From the NCBI RefSeq assembly GCF_017876315.1, contig NZ_JAGINU010000001.1, forward strand, positions 3,224,001 to 3,288,000: DNA of 64,000 bases. Reading direction: 5' to 3'. The notes beneath the pieces were generated by a model, which was not told the DNA's origin, did no database searches, and was given only the letters and a program-made list of their open reading frames with translations. This DNA comes from Pseudonocardia parietis. GTDB lineage: Bacteria > Actinomycetota > Actinomycetes > Mycobacteriales > Pseudonocardiaceae. The position numbers were made by a program, and so were the translations under genes. Every line of letters begins with the position of its first letter. Position 1 is the first letter of the stretch. This document shows positions 1-9,405 of the stretch, in pieces.

Positions 1-2
1 TG

Positions 3-428
3 TTCGTCGGGCCGCTGAAGGTGCTGCTCCCGGCGATGGGACAGCTCCCGGTCCGCCGGGGGGAGATCGATCGGCGGCCGCTGACGGCGGCACTGGACGT
101 GCTCCGCGACGGCGGCATGGTGGCGGTGTTCCCGGAGGGGACCCGCGGCATCGGCGACGTGGCGGCCGCCCGGCAGGGCGCCGCCTGGCTGGCCCGCTCG
201 GCCGGAGCACCGGTGCTCCCCGTGGCGGTACGTGGCACCCGTCGCCCGGACGGGGCGGGGCGCCGGTTCCGTCCCCGGGTGGACGTGCTGGTGGGCGAGC
301 CGCTCCCGGCACCGTCGCTCCCCGGGCGGGACGGACTGGCCGCAGCGACCGAGGACGTCGCCGCGGCACTGCGGACCCTGGTCCGCGAACTGGAGAACAA
401 TGGGCCGGCGCGACCGGCCGGGACGTGA
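3..428 (+). CDS. plsC: 1-acyl-glycerol-3-phosphate acyltransferase, 3' part (5' end outside window)
   Basis: This is the C-terminal half of a PlsC-type acyltransferase, which acylates lysophosphatidate at the membrane in phospholipid synthesis. The reading frame is open from base 3, so the true start lies to the left of the window. The family motif FPEGTR is visible at 129-146, followed by a run of small and basic residues ([21 protein letters not shown]) that matches the usual PlsC block after this motif. The N-terminal HX4D catalytic motif would lie outside the window. The stop codon overlaps the GTG start of der by four bases. The plsC-der order is common in actinobacteria, often after cmk, and suggests translational coupling. 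Confidence 0.88.
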   Translation, partial: FVGPLKVLLPAMGQLPVRRGEIDRRPLTAALDVLRDGGMVAVFPEGTRGIGDVAAARQGAAWLARSAGAPVLPVAVRGTRRPDGAGRRFRPRVDVLVGEPLPAPSLPGRDGLAAATEDVAAALRTLVRELENNGPARPAGT

Positions 429-1900
429 GTGAACGAGTGAGCGAGAACCACGGCATCGAGATCGGTGACGCCGCCGACCGGGCGGAGATGGATCGGCTGG
501 GGCTGGACCCCGCCGAGTTCGTCGCCGTCGACGACGAGGGGCGTGTCGCGGCCGGCATCGACCCGGACGAGGTGCTGGCCACCCCGACCCTGGCCGTCGT
601 CGGACGCCCCAACGTGGGCAAGTCCACGCTGGTCAACCGGATGCTGGGCCGCCGGGAGGCGGTCGTGCAGGACATCCCGGGGGTGACCCGCGACCGCGTC
701 GTCTACGACGCCCTGTGGAACGGCCGCCGGTTCAAGCTGATGGACACCGGCGGCTGGGAGCCGGACGCCGCGGGCCTGCAGGCCGTCGTCGCCCAGCAGG
801 CCGAGACCGCGATGCGGACCGCCGACGCCGTCCTGCTCGTGGTGGACGCCTCGGTCGGGGCCACCGCCACGGACCAGGCGGTCGCCCGGGTCCTGCGCCG
901 CGCGGACATCCCCGTCCTGCTGGCCGCCACCAAGGTCGACGACGACCGTCTCACCTCCGACACCGCCGAACTGTGGCGGCTCGGGCTGGGGGAGCCGCAC
1001 CCGGTGTCCGGTCTGCACGGCCGCGGCTCCGGCGATCTGCTGGACGCGGTGCTCGAGGTGCTGCCCGAGACCCCGCGGGAGGACTTCGGTGCCTCCGGTG
1101 GCGGACCACGCCGGGTCGCCCTGGTCGGCAAGCCGAACGTCGGCAAGTCCAGCCTGCTCAACAAGCTCGCCGGTGAGGTGCGGTCGGTCGTGCACGACGT
1201 CGCCGGCACCACGGTCGACCCGGTCGACTCCCTGGTCGACCTGGACGGCGAGGTGTTCCGCTTCGTCGACACCGCGGGCCTGCGCAAGCGGGTCAAGATG
1301 GCCTCCGGCATGGAGTACTACGCGTCCCTGCGGACGAGTTCGGCGATCGAGGCGGCCGAGGTCGCGCTGGTGCTGATCGACGCCTCCGAGCCGATCGCCG
1401 AGCAGGACCAGCGGATCCTGACGATGGTGGCCGAGTCCGGTCGCGCGCTGGTGATCCTGTTCAACAAGTGGGACCTGGTCGACGAGGAGCGCCGCTACCA
1501 GCTCACCCGTGAGCTCGAGCGCGACCTGATCAGCGTCCGCTGGGCGGAGCGGGTCAATCTGTCCGCGCTGACCGGACGGTCCACCCAGCGGGTCGCGCCC
1601 GCGCTGCGCCGCGCGCTGCAGTCCTGGGACACCCGCGTGCCGACCGGCCGGCTCAACCAGTGGCTCAGCGACCTGGTCGCGGCCACTCCGCCGCCGGTCC
1701 GCGGCGGGAAGCAGCCGAAGATCATGTTCGCGACGCAGGCGCAGACCCGCCCGCCGACGTTCGTGCTGTTCAGCTCCGGGTTCCTGGAGGCGGGCTACCG
1801 CCGGTTCGTCGAGCGGAAGCTGCGCGAGGAGTTCGATTTCGCCGGCACCCCGATCCGTGTGTCGGTCCGGGTGCGCGAGAAGCGCCCGCGCAGGTCGTGA
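425..1900 (+). CDS. der: Ribosome-assembly GTPase Der (EngA)
   Basis: Der is a tandem-domain GTPase needed for assembly of the 50S ribosomal subunit. Two complete G domains are visible. The first has GRPNVGKST near residues 60-68, DTGG as G3 and TKVD as G4. The second has GKPNVGKSS near residues 235-243, DTAG, and NKWD near residue 346. The last ~110 residues match the KH-like domain of the family and end in a basic tail (VREKRPRRS). The length of 491 aa is normal for actinobacterial Der, which carries an acidic N-terminal extension of about 50 residues, also seen here. The GTG start lies within the four-base overlap with plsC. The stop overlaps the next start (TGATG), so the three genes probably form one operon. 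Confidence 0.97.
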   Translation: MSERVSENHGIEIGDAADRAEMDRLGLDPAEFVAVDDEGRVAAGIDPDEVLATPTLAVVGRPNVGKSTLVNRMLGRREAVVQDIPGVTRDRVVYDALWNGRRFKLMDTGGWEPDAAGLQAVVAQQAETAMRTADAVLLVVDASVGATATDQAVARVLRRADIPVLLAATKVDDDRLTSDTAELWRLGLGEPHPVSGLHGRGSGDLLDAVLEVLPETPREDFGASGGGPRRVALVGKPNVGKSSLLNKLAGEVRSVVHDVAGTTVDPVDSLVDLDGEVFRFVDTAGLRKRVKMASGMEYYASLRTSSAIEAAEVALVLIDASEPIAEQDQRILTMVAESGRALVILFNKWDLVDEERRYQLTRELERDLISVRWAERVNLSALTGRSTQRVAPALRRALQSWDTRVPTGRLNQWLSDLVAATPPPVRGGKQPKIMFATQAQTRPPTFVLFSSGFLEAGYRRFVERKLREEFDFAGTPIRVSVRVREKRPRRS

Positions 1901-2880
1901 TGCGCGCGCTGCGTGGCCGCCCGGGAGCCCGTGCCTGGGAGCTCGGCGAGCTGCCGGTGCCCGAGCCCGGGCCGGGTGAGCTGCTGGTCCGGGTGCGGGC
2001 GGCGGGGCTGAACCGCGCCGACCTGCTCGCGCTCTCCGGTGGGTACCCGGTGCCGTACGCCGACGCCGACGGTGCCTACACCGCGGGCATGGAGCTCGCC
2101 GGTGAGGTGGTCGCCGCCGGCCCGGGAACGGTGAACACCACCGGCCGCGGCCTCGGTGACCGGGTCTTCGCGACCGCGCAGGCCGCGTTCGCCGACTACG
2201 TCGTCGTCGACGCGCGGCGCACGCTGCCGATCCCGGCCGGGCTCGGCTGGACCGACGCCGCGGCTCTGCCGGTGGCACTCGAGACCGTGCACGACGCGCT
2301 CGTCACCCAGGCCGGGTTCACCGGCGGGTCGGTGCTGGTGCTCGGTGGGACGACCGGGGTCGGGCAGGTCGCGATCCGGCTGGCCGCCGCACTCGGGGCG
2401 TCCCCGGTGCTGGCGACGACGACGTCGGAGGCCAAGCGCGATGCGGTCGCCGCCGCCGGTGCGACCCCGCTGGTCGGTCTCGACGAGCTGCGCTCCGCCT
2501 CCGGCGTGGACGTCGTGCTCGACCTGGTAGGGGGTGACCACCTCGCCACGGCGCTGGCCGGCGTCCGGATCGGCGGCACCGTCGTCCAGATCGGACGGCT
2601 CGCCGGGCGGACCGCGCTGCTCGACCTGAACACCCTCTCGTTCCGCAGGCTCCGGTTGATCGGGACGACGTTCAGCGTCCGGTCCGCCGACGAACGCGCC
2701 GCGGTCGCCGGGGCGTTGATGCCGGCCCTCGAGCTCCTTGCGGACGGCCGGGTCCATGCCACCGTCGACCGCGTCGTCCCGTTCGCCGATGCCGCCGCCG
2801 CTGCTGACCGTCTCCGGTCCGGCGGCGTCGTCGGGAAGGTGGTTCTCGATCTCTGCGACACCGCCGGGGCGCAGGTGTAA
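1900..2880 (+). CDS. Medium-chain NAD(P)H:quinone oxidoreductase family protein
   Basis: This is a zinc-less medium-chain dehydrogenase/reductase of the quinone oxidoreductase type, likely cytosolic. The N-terminal GroES-like half contains the conserved stretch VRAAGLNRADL. The Rossmann half begins with a glycine-rich LGGTTGVGQVA near residues 147-157. The catalytic-zinc Cys/His set of alcohol dehydrogenases is absent, consistent with quinone reductases. At 326 aa it has the usual family length. The ATG at 1900 was chosen because it overlaps the der stop by one base (TGATG), whereas the same frame stays open far upstream inside der. The physiological substrate cannot be told from sequence. 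Confidence 0.85.
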   Translation: MRALRGRPGARAWELGELPVPEPGPGELLVRVRAAGLNRADLLALSGGYPVPYADADGAYTAGMELAGEVVAAGPGTVNTTGRGLGDRVFATAQAAFADYVVVDARRTLPIPAGLGWTDAAALPVALETVHDALVTQAGFTGGSVLVLGGTTGVGQVAIRLAAALGASPVLATTTSEAKRDAVAAAGATPLVGLDELRSASGVDVVLDLVGGDHLATALAGVRIGGTVVQIGRLAGRTALLDLNTLSFRRLRLIGTTFSVRSADERAAVAGALMPALELLADGRVHATVDRVVPFADAAAAADRLRSGGVVGKVVLDLCDTAGAQV

Positions 2881-2911
2881 CCGTGCGGACCCCGGTACCG
2901 AGTGCGCTGAC

Positions 2912-3163
2912 GTGAGGGTGCTCGAGCGGTGGTGGGTCTGGCGCGTGCGCGCGGCGTGCGAGATCGCGCTGGCCCGCGCCGGGGGCGACGCACTGGTCGT
3001 CGACGCGCGCACCGAGGCGTCCTGGTACGCCGACATGATGCACCCGTGGAACGGCAGCGGCTGTGAGCCCGACGCCCGGGTGTACGCGTGGCTGAGCATC
3101 CTCGTCGCCCGGTGGGCACTGGCCGAGCACGCCGGTACGGGTCCTATGTACCTGGATCGGTGA
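2912..3163 (+). CDS. Small hypothetical protein (83 aa)
   Basis: A short gene follows the oxidoreductase after 31 bases. The GTG start at 2912 gives an 83-residue product rich in tryptophan and alanine (RVLERWWVWRVRAACEIAL near the N-terminus), with a central acidic stretch and no signal peptide or convincing membrane helix. I do not recognise a family. The amphipathic, Trp-rich N-terminus and codon use like the neighbours suggest a real gene rather than noise. Its placement in the der operon direction may mean co-transcription, but the following LAL gene starts only 25 bases later, so it could instead lead that gene. Confidence 0.5.
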   Translation: MRVLERWWVWRVRAACEIALARAGGDALVVDARTEASWYADMMHPWNGSGCEPDARVYAWLSILVARWALAEHAGTGPMYLDR

Positions 3164-3188
3164 TTGCGGTGTCATTAGCCTCTTCCGG

Positions 3189-6188
3189 GTGACCACCACA
3201 CCGGCGCGGCGCGCGTTCCACGGCCGCACCGCCGAACTCGAGCTGCTGGGCGCCGCACTGCGCCGGACGGCCGAGCAGGGCGCGTCCGCGGTGCTGCTCG
3301 GCGGGGACGCCGGGGTGGGCAAGACCCGGCTGGTCGGCGAGTTCGGCCGGCTGGCGGCCACCGGTGGCGCCACCGTCCTGACCGGGCGGGCGCTGGACAT
3401 CGCCGACGCGCCGTCGTTCTGGCCGGTGGTCTCGGCACTGCGGGACCACGTCCGGGCCGGGTCGGGCCCCGCTGCCCGCGTGTTCGGCGAGGCCCTCGAC
3501 CGGCTCGACGGGACCAACGGCGTCGCCGGGGACCGGGTCGGGATGCTCGGTGAGCTGGGCGCACTCGTCGGGCGGGCGGCGCACACGGCACCGGTGGTCC
3601 TCGTCGTCGACGACCTGCACTGGTCCGACCGCTCCACACGTGACCTGTTCGCCTACCTGCTGGCCGGCCTCGCGACCGAGCCGGTCCTGCTGGTCGGTAC
3701 CTACCGCGACGATCCCGGCGGTGGTGTGCCGGCGGCGTTGCTCCCGCTGGCCACCGAGCTGCGCCGGCACCGCTCGGTCACGTTCCGGCAGGTCGAACCG
3801 CTGTCCCGGGGAGAGCTCGCCGAGCTGCTCGGGATCTGGGTCCCGGACCGGCCCGATCTCGAGCCGCTGGTGTGGCGGCACTCCGCGGGCAACGTGTTCC
3901 TGGCCGAGGAGACCGTGCGCGCGGTGCTCGGCGGTGACCCGCGCGGGGTGCCGCAGACCGTGCGTGAGCTGGTCCGTGCCGGCACGGCGGGACTGTCGCC
4001 CGCGGCCCACGACGTCGTGCGCACCGTGGCGGCCGGTGTCGGCGTCGTCGAGCACGTGCTGCTCGCCGCCGTCCTCGACCGTCCCGGGGCGGAACTGGCG
4101 GTGGCGGTCCGGGAGGCCGTCGACGCCGGGTTCGTCGTCGTCACCGGTGGCGACAGCTACGCGCTGCGGCACGGACTGATGAGCGAGGTCGTCGCGGGGG
4201 ACCTGCTGCCGGCGGAACGGATCGAGCTGCACGGCCGCTACGCCCGCGCGCTGTCCGGGTGCGACGTCCCCGGCACGGCGGCCCGGCTGGCGCACCACTG
4301 GCAGAAGGCCGGGCACCCGGCGGAGGCGCTCACGGCGGCCGTCGCGGCGGCGGAGGAGGCCGAGCGCCTGCACGGCTACGCCGAGGCGCACCGGCACTGG
4401 CTGCGGGCCGCGACGTTGCCCGTTCCGGGTGCGGCGGCCGCCCGCGGCGGCTACCTGGAGCGGGCGGCCGGGGCCGCGGAACTCGCCGGCGACCACGACT
4501 CGGCGGTGGCGCTGCTGTCCGAGCGGATGGCCGACCCGGACGCCCCGACCGGGCTGGAGGAGGCGGTGCTGCGGGCACGGCTGGGCCGTTATCTGATGTC
4601 CGCCGGGCAGGCCGGGGAGGCCGAGGAGGCATACCGGCGCGCGGCGACCGCCCTGCCCCCGGGGGGTGGGCCGGTCGCCGCGGCGGTGGCGTCCGACTCC
4701 GGCACCCCGGGCCCGCGCGCGGACGTGATGCCGGTCGACCCCGCCGATGCCGCCCGCGCCGAGGTGCTCGCCGGCTACGCGGCGGCGCTGCTCGCGCGGG
4801 CCGACTTCGTCGCCGCACGCACGGTCGCGCAGGAGGCGCTCGAACCGGCCAGGCGGGTCGGTGAACCGCGGGTCCTGGCATCGGTGCTCGGCGTGCTCGG
4901 GTTCGGCGCGGCCTACACCCGCGACGGCGAGGCCGGGCTCGAGGCGCTGTCCGAGGCCGTCGCCATCGCCGAGGCGACCGGCGATCCGGCGACGCTGGGG
5001 GAGTGCCTGCTGCGCCGGGCCGAGCTGCTCTCCGGCCCGCTCAACGCCCTGGACGACGGCGTGGCCGCGGCCCGGGCCGGCGCCGAGCGGATGGCCGAGC
5101 TGGGGCTGGGCCGCACGGCGTCGGTGTCGCTGCGCGCGCTGGCGGCCAACGGGCTGTTCCGCAAGGGAGCCTGGGACGAGGGCGAGCAGGAGGTGACGCT
5201 GGCGTGGGCGGCCGGACCGGCCGGAGCCGAGATGATCGAGCTGCGGCTGGCGAGGGCACGGCTGCGGATGGGGCGCGGCGATCTCGACGGTTCCGAGCAG
5301 GACCTGGCGGCGGTCGAACTCGTCGCCGGTTCGACGGGTCTGCCGAAGCTGCGGCTGCCGCTGTTGATCCTGCGGGCCGGCCTGGAGATGTGGCGCGGCC
5401 GTCCGGAGGTCGCGTTCGCGCACGTCGGGGCGGGCCTCGACGTCGTCGAGTCCGGGATCGACGACGTCTGGGCGGTCGCCCCGCTGCTCTGGCACGGCGC
5501 CCGGGCGTACGCCGAGGCCGTCATCGCGGGTCGTACCCCCGACGCGGGCGGGCTGCGGCGGCTGCGCCGGCACCGTCGCGAGCTGATCGACCGCGCGGAC
5601 CGCTCCGATCCGGCGTTGCGCGGCGTGCTCGCGACCTACGAGGCGATGTGCACCGCCGAGGACGCCCGGATCACCGCCGGCGCCGGTCCCGAGACGTGGG
5701 GCGACGTGGCGGACCTGCTGGAGCGCCTGGGCCAGCCGTACCCGACGGCGTACGCCCGGTTGCGCAGCGCGGAGGCACTGCTCGGCGGACGGCGGGCGAC
5801 CGGGGCCGCCGAGCTGGCCCGCGCCGCGGCGGGCGCGCAGGCGCTGCGGGCCGCACCGCTGCTCGCGGAGATCGCCGCGGTGGCCCGCCGGGCCCGGATC
5901 GTGGTGCCCGACCTGCCCTCCGGGAACGCCCGGCCGGCACCGGCATCGTCCCCGCCGCCGTCGCCGGTGGACGACCCGTTGTCCACGCTCACCGGTCGCG
6001 AGCTCGAGGTCCTCGAGGTGCTGGCCGCAGGCGCGACGAACAAGGAGATCGCCGCCCGGCTGTTCATCGCCCCGAAGACGGTCGCCGCACACCTCGCGCG
6101 GATCTTCGCCAAGCTCGGCGTGACCAACCGGACCCAGGCCGCCGGCGTCCTGCGGCGGCACGTCCCGGAGCCGGAGCGGGCCGAGTAG
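3189..6188 (+). CDS. LuxR-family transcriptional regulator of the LAL type (AAA ATPase + HTH)
   Basis: This 999-aa protein is a large ATP-binding LuxR-type (LAL/MalT-like) regulator. Residues 12-50 hold the AAA entry with Walker A GGDAGVGKTRL (about 38-48), and Walker B VLVVDDLHW lies near residue 140. The middle 600 residues are an Ala/Leu-rich helical repeat region of the TPR-like type. Residues ~934-990 form a complete LuxR helix-turn-helix that starts LTGRELEVLEVLAAG and continues NKEIAARLFIAPKTVAAHL. Members bind an effector and ATP and then activate nearby operons. The GTG start gives a short VTTTPARRAFHGR lead and fits the family, which usually opens with FxGR. The target is unknown. 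It is the first of three LAL genes in the window. Confidence 0.93.
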   Translation: MTTTPARRAFHGRTAELELLGAALRRTAEQGASAVLLGGDAGVGKTRLVGEFGRLAATGGATVLTGRALDIADAPSFWPVVSALRDHVRAGSGPAARVFGEALDRLDGTNGVAGDRVGMLGELGALVGRAAHTAPVVLVVDDLHWSDRSTRDLFAYLLAGLATEPVLLVGTYRDDPGGGVPAALLPLATELRRHRSVTFRQVEPLSRGELAELLGIWVPDRPDLEPLVWRHSAGNVFLAEETVRAVLGGDPRGVPQTVRELVRAGTAGLSPAAHDVVRTVAAGVGVVEHVLLAAVLDRPGAELAVAVREAVDAGFVVVTGGDSYALRHGLMSEVVAGDLLPAERIELHGRYARALSGCDVPGTAARLAHHWQKAGHPAEALTAAVAAAEEAERLHGYAEAHRHWLRAATLPVPGAAAARGGYLERAAGAAELAGDHDSAVALLSERMADPDAPTGLEEAVLRARLGRYLMSAGQAGEAEEAYRRAATALPPGGGPVAAAVASDSGTPGPRADVMPVDPADAARAEVLAGYAAALLARADFVAARTVAQEALEPARRVGEPRVLASVLGVLGFGAAYTRDGEAGLEALSEAVAIAEATGDPATLGECLLRRAELLSGPLNALDDGVAAARAGAERMAELGLGRTASVSLRALAANGLFRKGAWDEGEQEVTLAWAAGPAGAEMIELRLARARLRMGRGDLDGSEQDLAAVELVAGSTGLPKLRLPLLILRAGLEMWRGRPEVAFAHVGAGLDVVESGIDDVWAVAPLLWHGARAYAEAVIAGRTPDAGGLRRLRRHRRELIDRADRSDPALRGVLATYEAMCTAEDARITAGAGPETWGDVADLLERLGQPYPTAYARLRSAEALLGGRRATGAAELARAAAGAQALRAAPLLAEIAAVARRARIVVPDLPSGNARPAPASSPPPSPVDDPLSTLTGRELEVLEVLAAGATNKEIAARLFIAPKTVAAHLARIFAKLGVTNRTQAAGVLRRHVPEPERAE

Positions 6189-6273
6189 GGCGCCCTAACG
6201 CGCGTTCGTAGGCCATTCGACCGATGGCGGGGCCGCTCGGATCGGTGAGGCTGTAGGCCTGCACCGAGAGCGC

Positions 6274-6279
6274 AGGAGG
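6274..6279 (+). promoter_or_regulatory. Ribosome binding site AGGAGG deciding the GTG start at 6285
   Basis: A perfect AGGAGG lies five bases before GTG 6285 and selects that codon as the start of the DUF5995 gene over the ATG nine bases further on. Confidence 0.7.
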
Positions 6280-6284
6280 CCCTG

Positions 6285-7037
6285 GTGACCACGATGATCG
6301 AGCGCCCGCCGGGCGGGCCGGATGCCGGTCCACCCCGGGGCCGGGGCCGGGTCGCCACACTGCTCGCCGCCGCGCCCGAGGACGTCGACGGCGTGGTCTC
6401 GCACCTCGAGCGGTTGCAGGAGATCCTGGAGCAGGGGTACGGCCCGCAGGACGGCATCGCCTGCTTCAACCGCCTCTACCTGCGGATCACCCGCGACATC
6501 CGGGCCCAGCTCGACGACGAGGCCGTCTCCGACAAGGACTTCCTGGTCCGCCTCGACGTCGAGTTCGCAGGCCGCTACTTCCGGGCGCTGCTCGCCGACA
6601 GCACCGGTCGCGGTGTGCCCCGTGCCTGGGCGGTCCTGCTCGACCGGCGGTCGGACGAGGGGATCACCGCGGTGCGGTACGCCGTCGTCGGGGTCAACGC
6701 ACACGTGAACTTCGACCTCGCCCCCGCGGTCGTCCGGACGTGCACGGTGCTCGGTCGCAGCGCTCCCGGCCCGGTGGAGCGAGCCGACTACCGGGCCGTC
6801 AACGACGTCGTCGCGCGGCACGTGACCACACTGATCGAGCAGCGCGGGGTCCGGCAGCCGGACGACGCGCTCGCCGACGTCCCTGCGGTGCTGGCCCGCC
6901 AGATCGCCTGGCGGCAGGCCCTCGAGCTGTGGGAGCAGCGGTCGCGGCCCACGGAGTACGAGCGCGAGGTCGACGCCCTGGACCGGCGCACCGCGCTCAT
7001 CGGACGGGGGCTCCTCGCGATGGGAGCCCCGAGATGA
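6285..7037 (+). CDS. DUF5995 family protein
   Basis: The 250-aa product matches the pattern of DUF5995 proteins of actinobacteria. These are soluble proteins of unknown function with a conserved N-terminal YGPQDGIACFNRLY-like block, a central region ending FAGRYFRALL, and the signature GVNAHVNFDLAPAV near residues 136-149. All three are present. No signal peptide is seen. The stop overlaps the ATG of the response-regulator gene by four bases (ATGA), so the two are probably co-translated. The strongly conserved Asn/His/Asp signature suggests an enzyme site, but no activity is known to me. Confidence 0.8.
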   Translation: MTTMIERPPGGPDAGPPRGRGRVATLLAAAPEDVDGVVSHLERLQEILEQGYGPQDGIACFNRLYLRITRDIRAQLDDEAVSDKDFLVRLDVEFAGRYFRALLADSTGRGVPRAWAVLLDRRSDEGITAVRYAVVGVNAHVNFDLAPAVVRTCTVLGRSAPGPVERADYRAVNDVVARHVTTLIEQRGVRQPDDALADVPAVLARQIAWRQALELWEQRSRPTEYEREVDALDRRTALIGRGLLAMGAPR

Positions 7038-7798
7038 CACCCGCCCGTGTGGGGGACGGGCGGGTGTCGTCGTCACGGACGGCGGACGTCGGGGGGCCGC
7101 TCACGAGCCGGACCGTGCTGATCCTCGACGACCACGAACTCGTCGGTACCTCGCTGGCCAATGCGCTGCAGCGCGACGGCGTCCAGGCGCGTTACCGGCC
7201 GGTCCACTCCGAGCACGACGTGCACGCAGCCGTCGACGGGGTCGCCCCCGGATTGCTGGTACTCGACCTCGATCTCGGTCGTGACCAGCATGGACGCCGG
7301 GTCGACACGATCCCGCTGATCCCCGGCCTGCGTGCGGCCGGCTGGCGGATCCTGGTGCTGTCGGGCAGCTCGAACCCGCTGCGGATCGGTGCGGCGCTGC
7401 ACCACGGCGGCTTCACCTGGGTCTCCAAGGCGGCGTCGATGCCGACCCTGTTCGCGAGCGTCCGCGAGGCCCGCGCCGGCCGGTCCCTGCTGGCACCGGA
7501 CCGGCGCGAGGAGCTCGTCCGCCGATACCTCGAGTGGGACCGGCGCCAGCGCGCCGTCCGGGCCAAGCTCGATACCCTCACCCGCCGCGAGCGTGAGGTG
7601 CTCGACCTGCTCGCCTCCGGGATGCGCGTGCAGGCGATCGCGCACCACTTCGTGGTGTCCCTGCCGACCGTCCGGACCCAGGTGCGGGCGGTCCTCGCGA
7701 AGCTCGGTGTGGGGTCGCAGCTGGAGGCCGTCGCGATGGTGCGAAGCATCGACTCGGTGGACGGCACCCCCGGCGTCCCGGAGCGTGGCGTGCGGTAG
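7034..7798 (+). CDS. LuxR/FixJ-type response regulator
   Basis: This is a 254-aa response regulator. The receiver half shows the acidic pair in LILDDHELV (about residues 28-35), the phospho-acceptor region LLVLDLDLG near residue 76, and the conserved lysine in WVSKAAS near residue 131. The C-terminal half has a NarL/LuxR helix-turn-helix from about residue 182 (LTRREREVLDLLASG, then PTVRTQVRAVLAKLGV). The ATG at 7034 was taken because it overlaps the DUF5995 stop, and the frame upstream belongs to that gene. No histidine kinase is next to it, so it is an orphan regulator here. Co-translation with DUF5995 suggests a shared role. Confidence 0.9.
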   Translation: MTPARVGDGRVSSSRTADVGGPLTSRTVLILDDHELVGTSLANALQRDGVQARYRPVHSEHDVHAAVDGVAPGLLVLDLDLGRDQHGRRVDTIPLIPGLRAAGWRILVLSGSSNPLRIGAALHHGGFTWVSKAASMPTLFASVREARAGRSLLAPDRREELVRRYLEWDRRQRAVRAKLDTLTRREREVLDLLASGMRVQAIAHHFVVSLPTVRTQVRAVLAKLGVGSQLEAVAMVRSIDSVDGTPGVPERGVR

Positions 7799-7824
7799 TC
7801 TCTTCTTGCCCCGCAAGGGGTGGC

Positions 7825-7899
<75 letters not shown>

Positions 7900-7908
7900 G
7901 GTCTGAAC

Positions 7909-7941
7909 AAGGCGGTGTCACCATTCGGTGGCACCGCCTTT
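7909..7941 (+). terminator. Rho-independent terminator-like hairpin after tRNA-Pro
   Basis: The arm AAGGCGGTGTCACC pairs with GGTGGCACCGCCTT around an ATTC loop with one mismatch, and the hairpin ends in TTTT. It sits ten bases after the tRNA and is the expected transcription stop. Confidence 0.75.
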
Positions 7942-8026
7942 TGCATGTCTGACCTGCGGCAACCCGCCGATTCGTGATCGTCGAATGATTATCTTAAGTG
8001 ATCTTGTTCGAGTCCACTGTGGTCCC

Positions 8027-8048
8027 AATCTGGAGCAAATCTGGAGCA
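8027..8048 (+). repeat. Tandem 11-bp repeat near the left att site
   Basis: AATCTGGAGCA occurs twice in direct tandem. An inverted copy of its core (TGCTCCAG) follows at 8083-8090. Clustered short repeats beside a tRNA att core resemble integrase arm-binding sites. That function is an inference. Confidence 0.4.
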
Positions 8049-8189
8049 CGGGGTTCGGGCGGGTGAAATGTTGTCAGGCTTCTGCTCCAGGATTTGAGTG
8101 CAGTACGTCACGCTTCGATGCGGTCGGCGCTGTCTGGTCCGTGTTTCGGGTGTTGTTCGGCGCTCGGGCCGGCGGGGGTCGACGGCGCG

Positions 8190-8518
8190 TCGGGCGACGG
8201 TAAAGGGGTCACTCGATGGCAGCTCCCCCTCGGGCTCGCCAGATGGATCGACCGGGCCAGGGTCGTCTTCCCGACGCCCTGCTCGCCGCTGATCAGGACG
8301 ATGCTGTGCTCGGCGGCGTCGCGGCCGGTGCGGAACGCCGAGCGGAGTGGGGCGCCGATCAGATCTGGGGTGTGCTCGCCCGTCGAGGCCGCTGACCGCG
8401 CGTGGTGCGGGCGGCGGTCACCGCACGGCCGGATCTGGACGAGCACACCGAGGACCTCACCACCCTCGTTGATCGCCGTCATGGTCGTGTCCAGAGTCCG
8501 CCCGTCGACGGCCTTCAA
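8190..8518 (-). pseudogene. Remnant of a sigma54-type / Fis-family activator
   Basis: The reverse strand holds a fragment that reads GGEVLGVLVQIRP (end of a sensor domain), followed after about 40 residues by LISGEQGVGKTTLARSIHLA, a Walker A in the arrangement of enhancer-binding activators and their actinobacterial non-sigma54 relatives (acetoin-regulator type). The fragment lacks the rest of the AAA domain, the N-terminal sensor and the C-terminal helix-turn-helix. It ends in unrelated sequence, so it is a decayed piece rather than a gene. Confidence 0.45.
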
Positions 8519-8600
8519 CTCCTCGTCAACCGGCCCGCTCGCGGCGAGTGCTCAGCCGGCGCGCTCCCACAGCAACGGCTGGTCGAAGCCCTCGAGCAAC

Positions 8601-9107
8601 CTGCCCGCCCGTATGGCGGAGGTGACCGCGTCGGCGCTGCTGACGACTGTGCTCGGTTTCGTCGGGCTGTTCGTGCTGTGGTGGGCCTACTTCGCCCTGG
8701 CCGGCCACGGCACCGCGGTCAGCGGCCGGGGCGACGGCAGCACCGCCGCGCTGCGGTTCGCTTTCGCCTACGCACACGCGCTGAGGGTGGCCGGGGCGAT
8801 CGTCGCCGCGGTGTCGATCGAGCTACGCATCACCCACGCCGAGACCGGTCCGGCACTGGTGCTCACCACTGTCGGCGGCCCCCTGATCGACCTTGTCGGC
8901 AACATCCTGTTTCTGCGCTCGCGCACTGGAACGGTCACCCGGGACCGCTACGTCGCGGCCGGGGCGCTGGTGGTGATCGGGCTGGTGGCGCTGCCGCTGG
9001 GTCACGCGCTGCCGCCGCTGTTCGTCCGGCTGGCCGTGCTGGCGGTGACGGCGACGCTGGCTGTGGTGAGCCAGCTGCGGACTGGCCGCGCGGCGGCCAT
9101 TGCCTGA
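8601..9107 (+). pseudogene. C-terminal remnant of low temperature requirement protein A (LtrA family)
   Basis: The frame contains about 165 residues of a multi-helix membrane protein (FVGLFVLWWAYFALAG, then hydrophobic helices including LVVIGLVALPLGHALPPLF). The order of WWAYF, a loop with AFAYAHALRVAGAI, and further helices fits the C-terminal third of LtrA-family membrane proteins, which are usually about 380 aa. The N-terminal two thirds are missing. The open frame continues upstream to 8094, but there it runs antisense through the regulator remnant and does not look coding. I read it as a truncated, probably non-functional gene next to the att site. Confidence 0.5.
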
Positions 9108-9353
9108 GCCGCGGCGGTCACGGGCGCCCGGCGGAACTTCCGTTCGGCGTGTCCCCGGCCCGCGCGACGGCGGCCAGCCATTCCTTGCAGCACCGCCAGC
9201 GCCATCGCGGCGAAGGTCACCATGGCCTGACCGCCTGTGCCCGAGAAGGCCACACCGGCTACCCCGGCTGGTCAACGACCGTTCCTGGCGGTTCGAGCTG
9301 AGGCCAGGGCGGACGTGCAAGCCGTCGCGGACGGGAGGGGTTGCATCTGAAGG

Positions 9354-9377
9354 CTTTCACTAGTTAACTAGTGAAAG
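9354..9377. promoter_or_regulatory. Perfect 24-bp palindrome upstream of a secreted-protein gene
   Basis: CTTTCACTAGTT is followed at once by its exact complement AACTAGTGAAAG. An outer pair GCATCT (9343-9348) and AGATGC (9380-9385) extends the symmetry. It lies 29 bases before the ATG at 9406. The AT-rich palindrome in GC-rich DNA looks like a repressor operator overlapping the promoter or leader. Confidence 0.7.
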
Positions 9378-9405
9378 TTAGATGCGATTCGATGGGGGAG
9401 TCAAG

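Noticed and set aside
3144..6161. 1,005-aa open frame on the reverse strand
   Set aside because: It is antisense to the LAL gene, rich in Arg/Gly/Pro, and has no domain. High-GC third positions keep such frames open. The same applies to 56269-59268 (reverse) and to several frames inside other long genes.
7809..7820. CCCC-GCAA-GGGG hairpin just before tRNA-Pro
   Set aside because: The stem has only four pairs and no T-run follows; it may be chance or a processing signal and is too short to call.
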